NCBI GenBank assembly: GCA_963716525.1
Contig: OY970315.1
Coordinates: forward strand, 4,154,001-4,218,000
DNA from: JBBREP01 sp963716525
GTDB taxonomy: Bacteria > Actinomycetota > Acidimicrobiia > IMCC26256 > PALSA-610
DNA length: 64,000 bases
Reading direction: 5' to 3'
Of the stretch, positions 46,303 through 55,024 are shown piece by piece (position 1 is the stretch's first letter; each line of letters starts with the position of its first letter). Both the position numbers and the translations under genes were made by a program. Under the pieces are notes generated by a model. That model saw only the letters and a list, made by a program, of their open reading frames with translations, had not been told where the DNA came from and did no database searches.

Positions 46303-46491
46303 ATGGCAGCGGTATGCGACGTGTGCGGCAAGCGACCGCACTTCGGCATGCGCCTCTCGCACTCGCACCGGCGCACGAAGCGGCGCTGGAACCCGAACGT
46401 GCAACGCGTGCGCGCGATGGTGAGCGGCACGCCGAAGCGCATGAACGTGTGCACGTCGTGCCTCAAGGCCGGCAAGGTCACCAAGGTCTGA
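46303..46491 (+). CDS. rpmB: 50S ribosomal protein L28
   Basis: 62 aa from ATG 46303 (GAGGTG upstream). It has CDVCGKRPHFGM, SHSHRRTKRRWNPNVQ and a second Cys pair CTSCLKAGKV, so it is the zinc-binding form. Promoter region of about 100 bases is shared with fakA; a TAGCGT -10-like hexamer lies near 46262. Confidence 0.96.
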   Translation: MAAVCDVCGKRPHFGMRLSHSHRRTKRRWNPNVQRVRAMVSGTPKRMNVCTSCLKAGKVTKV

Positions 46492-46557
46492 CGCGCCCGC
46501 CGAGCCAGCGAGGGAAGGCCCACCGGCCCGTGAGCGAAGCGAACAAGAGGTAGCAGC

Positions 46558-46785
46558 GTGCAGGGCGTCGTGAAGCTGTACGACCCGCTCACCGGCGAGG
46601 GCATCGTGATGAGCGACACCGACCGCACCGATTACGTGTTCGCGCCCGACGCGCTGCAGCAGTCGCTGTTCCGCACGCTGCGCCAGGGCCAGCGCATCAC
46701 GTTCGAGCTCAACCCCGGCGGGCGCGCCACCACGGTGCGCGTCGGCTCGGAGCCCGACATGGGGATCTCGACGGCCGACATCTGA
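46558..46785 (+). CDS. Cold-shock-domain-like small protein
   Basis: 75 aa from GTG 46558 with GAGG upstream. QGVVKLYDPLTGEGIVMSD, DYVFAPDAL and LRQGQRITFELNP follow the layout of a cold-shock domain (strand 1 - RNP1 - RNP2 - G-Q-x-V-x-F). The aromatic RNP1 residues (KGFGFI) are lost (TGEGIV), so nucleic-acid stacking would be reduced. It follows rpmB by 66 bases on the same strand. Family assignment is by pattern. Confidence 0.65.
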   Translation: MQGVVKLYDPLTGEGIVMSDTDRTDYVFAPDALQQSLFRTLRQGQRITFELNPGGRATTVRVGSEPDMGISTADI

Positions 46786-46832
46786 GCCGCGGCACGCCGG
46801 GCCGCGGCGCCGCGTGATCGAGCGCTCGCGTG

Positions 46833-49367
46833 TCAGGCGCGCGCCGAGAGATCGATGCCGCCGGCCAGCCGTTCGGCGAGCCACTGCGTCGCGGCGTCGG
46901 CCGGCATGGGCTTCGCGAGGTGGTAGCCCTGGATCCGGTGGCAGCCCCATTCGGTGAGCTGCTCCCACGCCGTCGCCGTCTCCACACCTTCGGCGACCAC
47001 CGTGAGGTCGAGCCGGCGACCCAGGTCGAGCACGGCGCGCACGATCGTGGCGTCGCCGGGGTCGGTGTCCATGTGCATCACGAACGACTTGTCGATCTTC
47101 ATCTCGCGCACCGGCAGGTCGCGCAGATGGGAGAGTGACGAGTAGCCGGTGCCGAAGTCGTCGACGGAGATCGCGATACCGGCGGCGGCGAGGGCATGCA
47201 CGCAGTCGAGCGCCCGGCGCTGGTCGGCCATGATGCTGCTCTCGGTGATCTCGACGGTCAACGACCGCGCGGGCATGCCGATCTCCTGCAGGATTCCGAC
47301 CACCCGGTTGGCGAAGTCGCGCTCTTGGAGATTGCGCATGCTGACGTTGACGCCGACCTCGAGCGCGATCCCGGCGCGCGCCCACGCGCGCCACTGCCGG
47401 GCTACCTCGCGCAGCACATAATCGGTGAGCGCGCCAATGAGACCGCTCTGCTCGGCGACCGGGATGAACGCGTCGGGCGGCACGATGCCCCGCACGGGGT
47501 GGCGCCAGCGCACGAGAGCCTCGGCGGCGATGATCGTGCCGGTGCGCGCGTCGGCCTGCGGCTGGTACCACACCTCGAGCTGGCCGCTCGCGATCGCGGT
47601 GCGCAGCTCGGCGAACAGCTCGAGCCGCTGGCGCGTGTTGCGGTCGCGCTCGGACGAGTACGTCTCGATCTGGCCCGAGTCCTTGGAGATGTACATCGCG
47701 ACGTCGGCGCGCTGCAGGAGCCCGGCCGCGTCCTCACCGTGGTCGGGGCACACCGCGATGCCGATCGCGGCGGGCGCGTCCACCCGCATATCGCCGAGGC
47801 GGAAACCGCGCCGCAGCACGTGGTCGAGCGCTCCGGCGCGCGCGACCGCGTCGTCGCCGTCAGTGCACCGGGGCAGGAGCACGGCGAACTCGTCGCCGCC
47901 GAGGCGGGCAACCGTCGCACCGTCGACCAGCGCGCCGTCGATGCGCTTGCCCACCTCCACCAGCAGGCGGTCGCCGTGCACATGACCGAGCGTGTCGTTC
48001 ACCTGCTTGAACCGGTCGAGGTCCATGAGCAGCACGCACACCTTCTCGCCCGGGCAGCGGCGAGCGATCGCCTCGTCGACCCGCTGGTTGAAGCCGACAC
48101 GGTTGGGCAGGCCGGTGAGACTGTCATGGAGCGCGTCGTGCCGCAGCTGCTCCACCAGCTCCGAGTTGGCGAGGATGACCTCGGCGTGCCCGGCGAGCGC
48201 GCTGAACAACGCGAGGTCGGCCCGCTCGAACGACGACACGCTGTTGAGCCGGTTCGCCACCACGACGAAGCCGCGCGCACCGCGCCGGTCGTCGAGCTCC
48301 ACAGCCAGGCAGTCGCGCCAGCCGAGCGGTGCGAGCACGTCGTGCTCGGCGGGCGACGCCGACCCGTTCCGAACGAGCAGGCCGTCGGGCCGGCTCGCGA
48401 CGAGCGCGGCGACCGCGTCGACCCGCGGGCCGTCGAACGGCTCCCCGTGTTCCTCGACGACGGCGTCGGTATCGCTCGACACGTGCACCGAACGCGCCCC
48501 GTCCGCGTGCACGAGCACGAGCGCGGCGGTCTCCACGCTCATCGCGGCACGCGCGGCGTCGAGCAGCGTCGCCACGGCTCGACCCGGCGCGCGCGGTTGC
48601 GCGCGCTGGTTGAACTCGTAGAGCTTGGTGAGGTTCGCGTAGCGCGCGCTGAGCGACACGTACGCCCGGTACGCCAGCGCGACGATCACCGCGACGAGCG
48701 CCATCAGCACCGCCGCCGCGGGCTCGTACCACAGCATCACCATCACGCACATGGCGACGCTCGCGTTCGCGATCGGTCCGAGCAGCGCCGTCTCGAACAG
48801 CATCCGGCGCAGCATCGACATGGGCACTCGCGCGCTGGTGGCAGCGATCGCGAGCGTGACGCCCATGACGCCCACGAGATTGAGCAGCATGCATGCCGCG
48901 AACGGCGCCGCCCACGAGCGCGGCTCGACCGATACCCCCGGTCCACCGATCGCGTGGAAGACGGCGATGCCGACGGCCGACTCCAGGTAGAAGAGCGAGA
49001 GGTTGAACACGAGCTTCAGCGGCGCCTGGCGCCGGTGCAGGGCGAGCGCGAGCGTGGCGCCCACGAGCCGGGCCAGCACGAGCTGCAGCGGGCTCGTGAG
49101 GTAGAGGCCCGCGACCATCGGAATCTCGACCATCGAGAACGAGTGCGTGTCGCGCCCGCGCTCGACGTCGATGACGAGGATCTCGGCCGCCACGAACGCG
49201 GGCACGAGCGCCCACCAGGGCAGGTGGAAGGGCGCATCGGCGGAGCGCAGGCCGCGCAGGCCGGACAGCGTGATCCAGGAGGCGGCCGCGACGAAGACGG
49301 CCGCGAGCGCGACCACGGCCTGGGGATGGCTCCGCCGGCGCGCGCGCGTCGTAGTCACCACGTTCAC
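46833..49367 (-). CDS. Membrane GGDEF-EAL cyclic di-GMP enzyme with GAF-like domain
   Basis: 844 aa from GTG 49367. About six to seven helices in residues 15-230 form a membrane sensor. A GAF-like region follows (about 255-395), then GGDEF (about 405-560) with intact RLGGDEFAVLL, then EAL (about 580-835). EAL metal and catalytic motifs are all present: AEALVRWRHP, VNVSMRNL, EITESS, DDFGTGYSSL, KIDKSF, EGVET. Both synthesis and breakdown of c-di-GMP are possible. The PilZ-type protein at 12.5-14.2 kb is a candidate reader of the signal; that link is inference. Confidence 0.93.
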   Translation of the reverse strand: MNVVTTTRARRRSHPQAVVALAAVFVAAASWITLSGLRGLRSADAPFHLPWWALVPAFVAAEILVIDVERGRDTHSFSMVEIPMVAGLYLTSPLQLVLARLVGATLALALHRRQAPLKLVFNLSLFYLESAVGIAVFHAIGGPGVSVEPRSWAAPFAACMLLNLVGVMGVTLAIAATSARVPMSMLRRMLFETALLGPIANASVAMCVMVMLWYEPAAAVLMALVAVIVALAYRAYVSLSARYANLTKLYEFNQRAQPRAPGRAVATLLDAARAAMSVETAALVLVHADGARSVHVSSDTDAVVEEHGEPFDGPRVDAVAALVASRPDGLLVRNGSASPAEHDVLAPLGWRDCLAVELDDRRGARGFVVVANRLNSVSSFERADLALFSALAGHAEVILANSELVEQLRHDALHDSLTGLPNRVGFNQRVDEAIARRCPGEKVCVLLMDLDRFKQVNDTLGHVHGDRLLVEVGKRIDGALVDGATVARLGGDEFAVLLPRCTDGDDAVARAGALDHVLRRGFRLGDMRVDAPAAIGIAVCPDHGEDAAGLLQRADVAMYISKDSGQIETYSSERDRNTRQRLELFAELRTAIASGQLEVWYQPQADARTGTIIAAEALVRWRHPVRGIVPPDAFIPVAEQSGLIGALTDYVLREVARQWRAWARAGIALEVGVNVSMRNLQERDFANRVVGILQEIGMPARSLTVEITESSIMADQRRALDCVHALAAAGIAISVDDFGTGYSSLSHLRDLPVREMKIDKSFVMHMDTDPGDATIVRAVLDLGRRLDLTVVAEGVETATAWEQLTEWGCHRIQGYHLAKPMPADAATQWLAERLAGGIDLSARA

Positions 49368-49488
49368 TCATCGGATCGGCTGGCCAAGAGCCTGAGTCGC
49401 GAGGAATGGGGCGGCCGCGGCGTATGCGCGGGGTTTGCCGGTTTCCGGGGGGTTTGGGGGGATTGGAGCGGCGCCCCTGGCCGGGGGC
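49368..49488. other. G-rich junction upstream of the GGDEF-EAL gene
   Basis: Short gap holding a purine-rich stretch at 49430-49470 with several runs of three to six G on the plus strand (GGGG, GGGGGG, GGGGGG). It lies between pckG's stop and the GGDEF-EAL start, both minus-strand, so the transcript is C-rich here. A G-quadruplex on the non-template strand is possible. Confidence 0.4.
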
Positions 49489-51294
49489 TCAGCCCGCGAG
49501 GCGCTCGCCGAGTGCGGTGAGCTGGGCGCGCAGCTCCGCGGGCAGGCGGTCGCCGAAGATCGCGAAGTGCTGCTCGATCAGCGGCAGCTCGCCCCGCCAG
49601 GCCTCGGTGTCGACCGACAGCAGCGCCGCCATCGCGCGGTCGGGCAGGGCGAGATCGGTGGTGTCGATCGCGCCCGGGGCGGGGAGCCGCCCGATCGCGG
49701 TGTCGACCGCGGCGCCGGTGCCCGCGCAACGGTCGAAGATCCACGCGAGCACCCGAGAGTTCTCGCCGTAGCCGGGCCACAGGAACTTGCCGTTGGCGTC
49801 CTTGCGGAACCAGTTGACGTAGAAGATGCGGGGCAGCTTCGTCTCGTCGGTGGCGGCACCGATCTTCAGCCAGTGCGCGAAGTAGTCGCCCATGTTGTAG
49901 CCGCAGAACGGCAGCATCGCGAACGGGTCGCGCCGCAGGTTGCCGACGGCGCCCGCGGCGGCCGCGGTGGTCTCGCTCGCCATCGTGGAGCCGAGGAACA
50001 CGCCGTGCTCCCAGTCGAACGCCTCGGTCACGAGCGGCACGACCGACGCGCGGCGGCCACCGAAGAGGAACGCCGAGATCGGCACGCCGGCGGGGTCCTC
50101 CCACTCGGGCGCGACGCACGGCACCTGCGACAGCGGCGCGGTGAAGCGGGCGTTGGGGTGGGCGGCCGGCGTGCCCGACGCGGGCGTCCAGTCGTTGCCC
50201 TTCCAGTCGGTGAGGTGCCCCGGCGTCTCGCGGGTCATGCCCTCCCACCACACGTCGCGCTCGTCGGTGAGTGCAACGTTCGTGAAGACGGTGTTCTGGT
50301 GCAGCGCGGCCATGGCGTTCGCGTTCGTGTCGAGGCCGGTGCCGGGCGCCACACCGAACATGCCGAACTCGGGGTTGATCGCGTAGAGGCGGCCGTCGTC
50401 ACCGAACTTCATCCAGCAGATGTCGTCGCCGATCGTCTCGGCCTTCCAACCCGGGAGCGTCGGCACGAGCATCGCGAGGTTCGTCTTGCCGCACGCGCTC
50501 GGGAACGCCGCGGCGACGAACTTCGACTCGCTTTGCGGGTTCGTGAGCTTCAGGATCAGCATGTGCTCGGCGAGCCAGCCGTCGTCGCGGGCCATCGTGG
50601 ACGCGATGCGCAGCGCGAAGCACTTCTTGCCGAGCAGCGCGTTGCCGCCGTAGCCCGAGCCGTAGCTCCAGATCTCACGCGTCTCGGGGAAATGCACGAT
50701 GTACTTGTTGTCGGGGTTGCACGGCCACGGCACGTCGGCCTCGCCGGGCGCGAGCGGCGCGCCGAGCGAGTGCACGCACGGCACGAACTCGCCGCCGGTG
50801 CCGAGCACGTCGAGCGCGCCCTGGCCCATGCGCGTCATCGTGCGCATCGACGCCGCGACGTAGGCCGAGTCGGTGAGCTCCACGCCGATGTGCGCGATCG
50901 GCGAGCCGAGCGGACCCATCGAGAAGGGAACGACATAGAGCGTGCGGCCGCGCATCGCGCCGCGGAAGAACGGCAGGAGCTCGGCGCGCATCTCGTCGGG
51001 GGCCCGCCAGTTGTTCGTGGGCCCGGCGTCGGCCTCGGCCTGCGAGCAGATGAACGTGCGGTCCTCGACCCGTGCGACGTCGGCCGGATCGGAGCGCGCG
51101 TAGAACGAGTTCGGCCGCCGCGCCGGATCGAGCGCGGTGAACGTGCCGGCCTCGACCAGCCGCCGGCACAGCTCGGCGTACTCCTCGTCGCTGCCGTCGC
51201 ACCACTCGACCGCGTCGGGCTCGAGGATGGCCCGCCAGTGCTCCACCCACTCCAGCAGGCCCGCGTGCCTCGTCGGCGCCTCAGTGCTCGTCAT
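49489..51294 (-). CDS. pckG: Phosphoenolpyruvate carboxykinase (GTP)
   Basis: 601 aa from ATG 51294 (GGGAGTGA upstream). It converts oxaloacetate and GTP to PEP, CO2 and GDP, the first step of gluconeogenesis. It has FVAAAFPSACGKTNLAMLVP (P-loop with the reactive Cys of the GTP class), TIGDDICWMKF, NPEFGMFGVAPGTG and the WFRKDANGKFLWPGYGEN stretch. Full length and intact. Confidence 0.97.
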   Translation of the reverse strand: MTSTEAPTRHAGLLEWVEHWRAILEPDAVEWCDGSDEEYAELCRRLVEAGTFTALDPARRPNSFYARSDPADVARVEDRTFICSQAEADAGPTNNWRAPDEMRAELLPFFRGAMRGRTLYVVPFSMGPLGSPIAHIGVELTDSAYVAASMRTMTRMGQGALDVLGTGGEFVPCVHSLGAPLAPGEADVPWPCNPDNKYIVHFPETREIWSYGSGYGGNALLGKKCFALRIASTMARDDGWLAEHMLILKLTNPQSESKFVAAAFPSACGKTNLAMLVPTLPGWKAETIGDDICWMKFGDDGRLYAINPEFGMFGVAPGTGLDTNANAMAALHQNTVFTNVALTDERDVWWEGMTRETPGHLTDWKGNDWTPASGTPAAHPNARFTAPLSQVPCVAPEWEDPAGVPISAFLFGGRRASVVPLVTEAFDWEHGVFLGSTMASETTAAAAGAVGNLRRDPFAMLPFCGYNMGDYFAHWLKIGAATDETKLPRIFYVNWFRKDANGKFLWPGYGENSRVLAWIFDRCAGTGAAVDTAIGRLPAPGAIDTTDLALPDRAMAALLSVDTEAWRGELPLIEQHFAIFGDRLPAELRAQLTALGERLAG

Positions 51295-51497
51295 CGCTTC
51301 ACTCCCGAAATGCTGCCGCACCGGTCGGATTTTGGGGTTTTTCGATTGTAGGGCCGGGTCACGGTGGCGAGTCGAAGCGAGTCGGGCCCGCTGGCGGGTA
51401 CGCCACAGGTGACCGAAGTCCCTTGACAGGAGGCGCCGGGCACACGGGGCGAGCGACGGCGGTGGCGCGGCGGGCGGCGGCCGGTACGCTCGCCGCC

Positions 51498-51734
51498 GTG
51501 GCAGTCCAGGCGTACATCCTGATCCAGACCGAGGTCGGCAAGGCCTCGAGCGTCACCGAGGAGATCCGCGGGCTCCACGGCGTCACCACCGCCGACGACG
51601 TCACCGGGCCCTACGACGTCATCGTGAAGGCGGAGGCCCCGTCGGTCGACGACCTCGGCAAGATGGTCGTGTCGAAGATCCAGCTCGTCGAGGGCATCAC
51701 CCGCACCCTCACCTGCCCCGTCGTCAACCTCTGA
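51498..51734 (+). CDS. Stand-alone Lrp/AsnC ligand-binding (RAM) domain protein
   Basis: 78 aa from GTG 51498. It reads VQAYILIQTEVGKASSVTEEI, DVTGPYDVIVKAEAPSVDDLG and SKIQLVEGITRTLTCPVV, the alpha/beta sandwich that binds amino acids in Lrp/AsnC regulators, but without the DNA-binding helix-turn-helix. Such short proteins are common in actinobacteria and probably form rings or pair with full-length regulators. No full-length partner is nearby. Confidence 0.88.
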   Translation: MAVQAYILIQTEVGKASSVTEEIRGLHGVTTADDVTGPYDVIVKAEAPSVDDLGKMVVSKIQLVEGITRTLTCPVVNL

Positions 51735-51737
51735 CGG

Positions 51738-52109
51738 CTACACCACCTGGAGGATGCCGCGGATGCCGACGCCCATCAGGAACAGACCGCCGAGCCCGTA
51801 GGCGAGCTCCATCCGCCCCTTGGCGCGCCACACGTAGCGGTACGAGTAGAGCAGCCCGACGCTGATGAAGGCGACGTAGCCGTAGAAGTAGTGCAGGCCC
51901 GGCGCCTTGTACTTCTTGCTCGACACGAGGATCGCGCCGATCACCACCTGCACCATCAGCGCGGCCTCGGCGACGAGCACGCCGATCCACACCGGCCGGC
52001 CGCGCCAGCGGGGCCACTTCCACGCCGCCAGCGCGTAGAGCCCGCTCAGCCCGTTCAGCACGATCGCGACGTAACCAAAGTCGCCGTGGAACCTCCGCAA
52101 CAGCGCCAT
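51738..52109 (-). CDS. Four-helix membrane protein, conserved hypothetical
   Basis: 123 aa with four hydrophobic helices (about residues 12-30, 42-64, 72-92 and 102-121). Polar loops carry WKWPRWRGRP, SSKKYKAPGLHYFYGY and SYRYVWRAKGR. The His in LHYFYGY and the Arg-rich loops are notable, but I do not recognise a function. It follows the acyl-CoA ligase start-to-stop direction on the same strand: the ligase stop-side (52112) and this gene's start (52109) are only two bases apart, so the ligase would be translated first. Confidence 0.65.
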   Translation of the reverse strand: MALLRRFHGDFGYVAIVLNGLSGLYALAAWKWPRWRGRPVWIGVLVAEAALMVQVVIGAILVSSKKYKAPGLHYFYGYVAFISVGLLYSYRYVWRAKGRMELAYGLGGLFLMGVGIRGILQVV

Positions 52110-52111
52110 GG

Positions 52112-53857
52112 CTACAGGGCCTGGTCGTCGGCGCCGGCGAACGCGGTGTCGCCGCCCCGCAACGCAGCCTTCAAGATCTTGCCCGCCGGGTTGCGCGGCA
52201 GCGGGCTGTCGCGGAACTCGATGTGCTTCGGCACCTTGAAGTCGGCGAGATGCGCGCGGCAGTGCGCGCGCAGCTCCTCCGCGGTGACGGTCGCGCCCTC
52301 GCGGAGGTGCACCACCGCCTTCACCTCTTCGCCGAGCACCGTGTCGGGCACGCCGATCACCGCCGCATCGTCGACGCCGTCGTACTCGTACAGGACGTTC
52401 TCGATCTCCACGCAGTAGATGTTCTCGCCGGCGCGGATGATCATGTCCTTCGCACGGTCGACGATGTACACGAAGCCCTCGCCGTCCTGGCGGGCGATGT
52501 CACCGGTGCGGAACCAGCCGTCGACGATCACCTCGGCATTCACGTCGGGCCGGTTCCAGTAGCCCCGCAGCATCATCGTGGGACCCTTCAACCAGATCTC
52601 GCCGGTCTCGCCCCGCGGCACCTCCCGGCGGTGCTCGTCGCGGATCTCGAGCTCGACGGTGGGCACCGGGCGCCCGCACGACGCCGGATGCGCGAAATAG
52701 TCGTCGCCGCCGAGCGCGGTGGCGACCGACGCCGACTCGGTGAGGCCGTACGCGGTCGACAGCGTCTTGCGCAGGTTCGGGAACGCCTCCTCGATGCGCT
52801 CCACGAGCTCCGGCGCGGCCGGCGCACCGCCGTAGCTCGCGCGCTTCACCGAGCTGAGGTCGTACTTGGAGAAGTTCGGCGAGTCGATGATGCGCCACAT
52901 GATCGTCGGCACGCCGCCGATGCTCGTGATCCGCTCGTCCTGGATGATCTGCATGGCGCCATCGGGATCGAAGCGGCCCACGGGCATGAGCACGAGCTTG
53001 CCGCCGGTCGCGTAGTTGACGACCATCGTCGCGAGGCAACCGGTCACGTGGAACAGGGGCACCACGAGCAGCGAACCGTCCTGCTCTGCGCCGGCACCGC
53101 TGTCGCCGTTGTTGCCCGCACCGCGCGTCGTGACGCCGGCCATCATCTGGGCGAGCCCGAGCAGGATGATGTTGGAAAGGTTCGCGAGCACCTGGCGGTG
53201 CGTGAGCGTCGCGCCCTTGGGGCGACCGGTGGTGCCCGACGTGTAGAGGATGGCGAAGATGTCGTCCTCCTCGATCGGCGTCGTGGGCATGCCGGGATCG
53301 GAACCGTCGCCGAGCAGCTCGGCGAACGGCCGCACGCCGTCGTCGCCGGGACCGGGCGTGTCACCCGCCAGGTAGACGTGCTCGACGTCGGGCAGGTTCG
53401 CCAGCACCGGCTTCAGCACCTCGAGCCGCTTGCGGTCGGCGACCACCACCTTGGCCTGGCAGTCGTCGAGCGCGAACTCGAGCTCCTCGCCCTTCTGCCA
53501 TGCGTTCAGCGGCACGCACGTGGCGCCGAGGATGGCGCAGGCCCAGAACACGAAGAGCCACTCGGGCGTGTTGGCGCTCACGATCGCGACCCGATCGCCG
53601 CTTTCCACGCCGAGCGCGGCCAGCGAGTGCGCCACCGACCGGGCCGTGCGGTCGTGCTCGACGTAGCTGAAGCGCCGCTCGCCCTGCACCAGGAACGTCA
53701 CGTCGGGCCGCAGCGCGTTCTGGGCCATGAGGTCGCGCATCGAGCGCATCCGGTTCTCGTAGACCTGGATCGGTACGCCGAGGACCTCCTCGACGCCGAT
53801 CTCCATGGCCCCATCGGGCCCGGTCAGCTGGGCGATCGCTTCCTGCAACGTCGGCAC
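52112..53857 (-). CDS. Acyl-CoA synthetase/AMP-dependent ligase (FadD-like)
   Basis: 581 aa from GTG 53857 with GGGGAGG five bases upstream. It activates a carboxylic acid to its CoA ester through an acyl-AMP. Motifs are ILYTSGTTGRPKGATLTH (P-loop), STAYGLTESASV, GWFRTGDIARQDGEGFVYIVDR and the lysine motif NPAGKILKAAL. The family is class I adenylate-forming enzymes. A Gly/Asn-rich insert (about residues 245-265) follows the P-loop. Chain-length preference cannot be read. Confidence 0.92.
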   Translation of the reverse strand: MPTLQEAIAQLTGPDGAMEIGVEEVLGVPIQVYENRMRSMRDLMAQNALRPDVTFLVQGERRFSYVEHDRTARSVAHSLAALGVESGDRVAIVSANTPEWLFVFWACAILGATCVPLNAWQKGEELEFALDDCQAKVVVADRKRLEVLKPVLANLPDVEHVYLAGDTPGPGDDGVRPFAELLGDGSDPGMPTTPIEEDDIFAILYTSGTTGRPKGATLTHRQVLANLSNIILLGLAQMMAGVTTRGAGNNGDSGAGAEQDGSLLVVPLFHVTGCLATMVVNYATGGKLVLMPVGRFDPDGAMQIIQDERITSIGGVPTIMWRIIDSPNFSKYDLSSVKRASYGGAPAAPELVERIEEAFPNLRKTLSTAYGLTESASVATALGGDDYFAHPASCGRPVPTVELEIRDEHRREVPRGETGEIWLKGPTMMLRGYWNRPDVNAEVIVDGWFRTGDIARQDGEGFVYIVDRAKDMIIRAGENIYCVEIENVLYEYDGVDDAAVIGVPDTVLGEEVKAVVHLREGATVTAEELRAHCRAHLADFKVPKHIEFRDSPLPRNPAGKILKAALRGGDTAFAGADDQAL

Positions 53858-54050
53858 GGCACCTCCCCGGGGGCGGCACGCTACCTCCCGCCCCGGGCCG
53901 TGATCCCGCCTCGCGGCCCCTCGGCGCGCGGGGCCGACCGCGGACACGAGCGGGATGGGAATCCCGTCTCGTTGGTCACTTGCCGGTCCCGGGTAACTCA
54001 AGGGTGCATGGTCGGGGTCCGATGGAACCACAGGACTACGAGGGACGAGG

Positions 54051-54713
54051 ATGGCCACGACCCAGATCGCCACGACCCCCACCGACACCGGGGAGACCGT
54101 CGCCGCCCGCCAGCTGCGTGAAGAGGTCGAGCGGGGCCTCCAGCAGCCGTTGGCCGAGGCCGTGCGGACGCTGCAGCGGCTCGCGCTCGCGCAGATCGGC
54201 CCCGACACGCCGCTCCTCGACCCGCACCTGCTCGTGCGGGCCCGGTCGCTCGCCCACGGCCTCCAGCAGGTGGTGGACGAGATGGTGAGCGACGGCACCG
54301 CGAGCGGCGTGATCGACAGTCGCGAGCCGCAGGAGACCATCCTCGTGTGCAGCGCGATCGACGACGCCGTCGCCGCCCGCGCCGATGTGCTCCACGGTCG
54401 CAACGTCGTCGTGCGCGGTGCCGAGCGGGTGGCGATCACGACCAGCCCGCCGCGCTTCCACGAGCTGCTCCTCGCCGTGCTCGACGCCGCGGTGGAGACG
54501 GCCGGCGGCGACATGCGCCTCGTCTTGGCCCGCTCGCGTGGCGAGCTGCTGATGAACTTCGAGCGGCTCGACGCGTCGGCGCCCGCGCTCGATTTGGTGC
54601 GCCGCGTCGCTCGCACGCTGGGCGGCACGGCCGACCGCGCCCGTGGCGCGGGCACCGCCGGCATCGCGGTGTGGCTGCCGCAACAGCGCCGCACCGACGT
54701 AGAGGTGCTCTAA
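54051..54713 (+). CDS. Conserved hypothetical, possibly a degenerate histidine-kinase-like protein
   Basis: 220 aa from ATG 54051. The first half is helical (EEVERGLQQPLAEAVRTLQRLAL, LLVRARSLAHGLQQVVDEMV), like a dimerisation helical hairpin. The second half (FHELLLAVLDAAVETAGGDMRLVL, GELLMNFERLD, RRVARTLGGTADRARGAGTAGIAVWLP) has the strand-helix order of a HATPase domain, but without clear N or G boxes. No receiver or sensor domain is attached. The kinase reading is tentative. A 300-base repeat array follows. Confidence 0.5.
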   Translation: MATTQIATTPTDTGETVAARQLREEVERGLQQPLAEAVRTLQRLALAQIGPDTPLLDPHLLVRARSLAHGLQQVVDEMVSDGTASGVIDSREPQETILVCSAIDDAVAARADVLHGRNVVVRGAERVAITTSPPRFHELLLAVLDAAVETAGGDMRLVLARSRGELLMNFERLDASAPALDLVRRVARTLGGTADRARGAGTAGIAVWLPQQRRTDVEVL

Positions 54714-55020
54714 CACCCCGCTCGCTGCGACCACACCCCCGCTCGCTGCGCTCGCGCCCCCCAGGGGCTCGCACACACCCCCGCTCGCTGCGACCACACC
54801 CCCGCTCGCTGCGCTCGCGCCCCCAGGGGCTCGCACACACCCCCGCTCGCTGCGCTCGCGCCCCCAGGGGCTCCCACACACCCCCGCTCGCTGCGACCAC
54901 ACCCCCGCTCGCTGCGCTCGCGCCCCCAGGGGCTCGCACACACCCCCGCTCGCTGCGCTCGCGCCCCCAGGGGCTCGCACACACCCCCGCTCGCTGCGCT
55001 CGCCGGCGCGCTGCGCTCGG
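54714..55020. repeat. Intergenic array of 20- and 40-bp repeats between convergent genes
   Basis: The core CCCCCGCTCGCTGCG recurs eight or nine times. Short units end in GAC (about 21-23 bp) and long ones continue CTCGCGCCCCCAGGGGCTCG (about 39-41 bp). The order is roughly short, long, short, long, long, short, long, long, partial. Each long unit holds a tight GCCCC/GGGGC stem. It fills the whole gap between the stops at 54713 and 55025, so a terminator or attenuator function for both genes is likely. All three minus frames stay open through it. Confidence 0.85.
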
Positions 55021-55024
55021 GGCG

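Noticed and set aside
54714..55020. The repeat array as CRISPR
   Set aside because: Units are contiguous and of two lengths, with no unique spacers and no cas genes.
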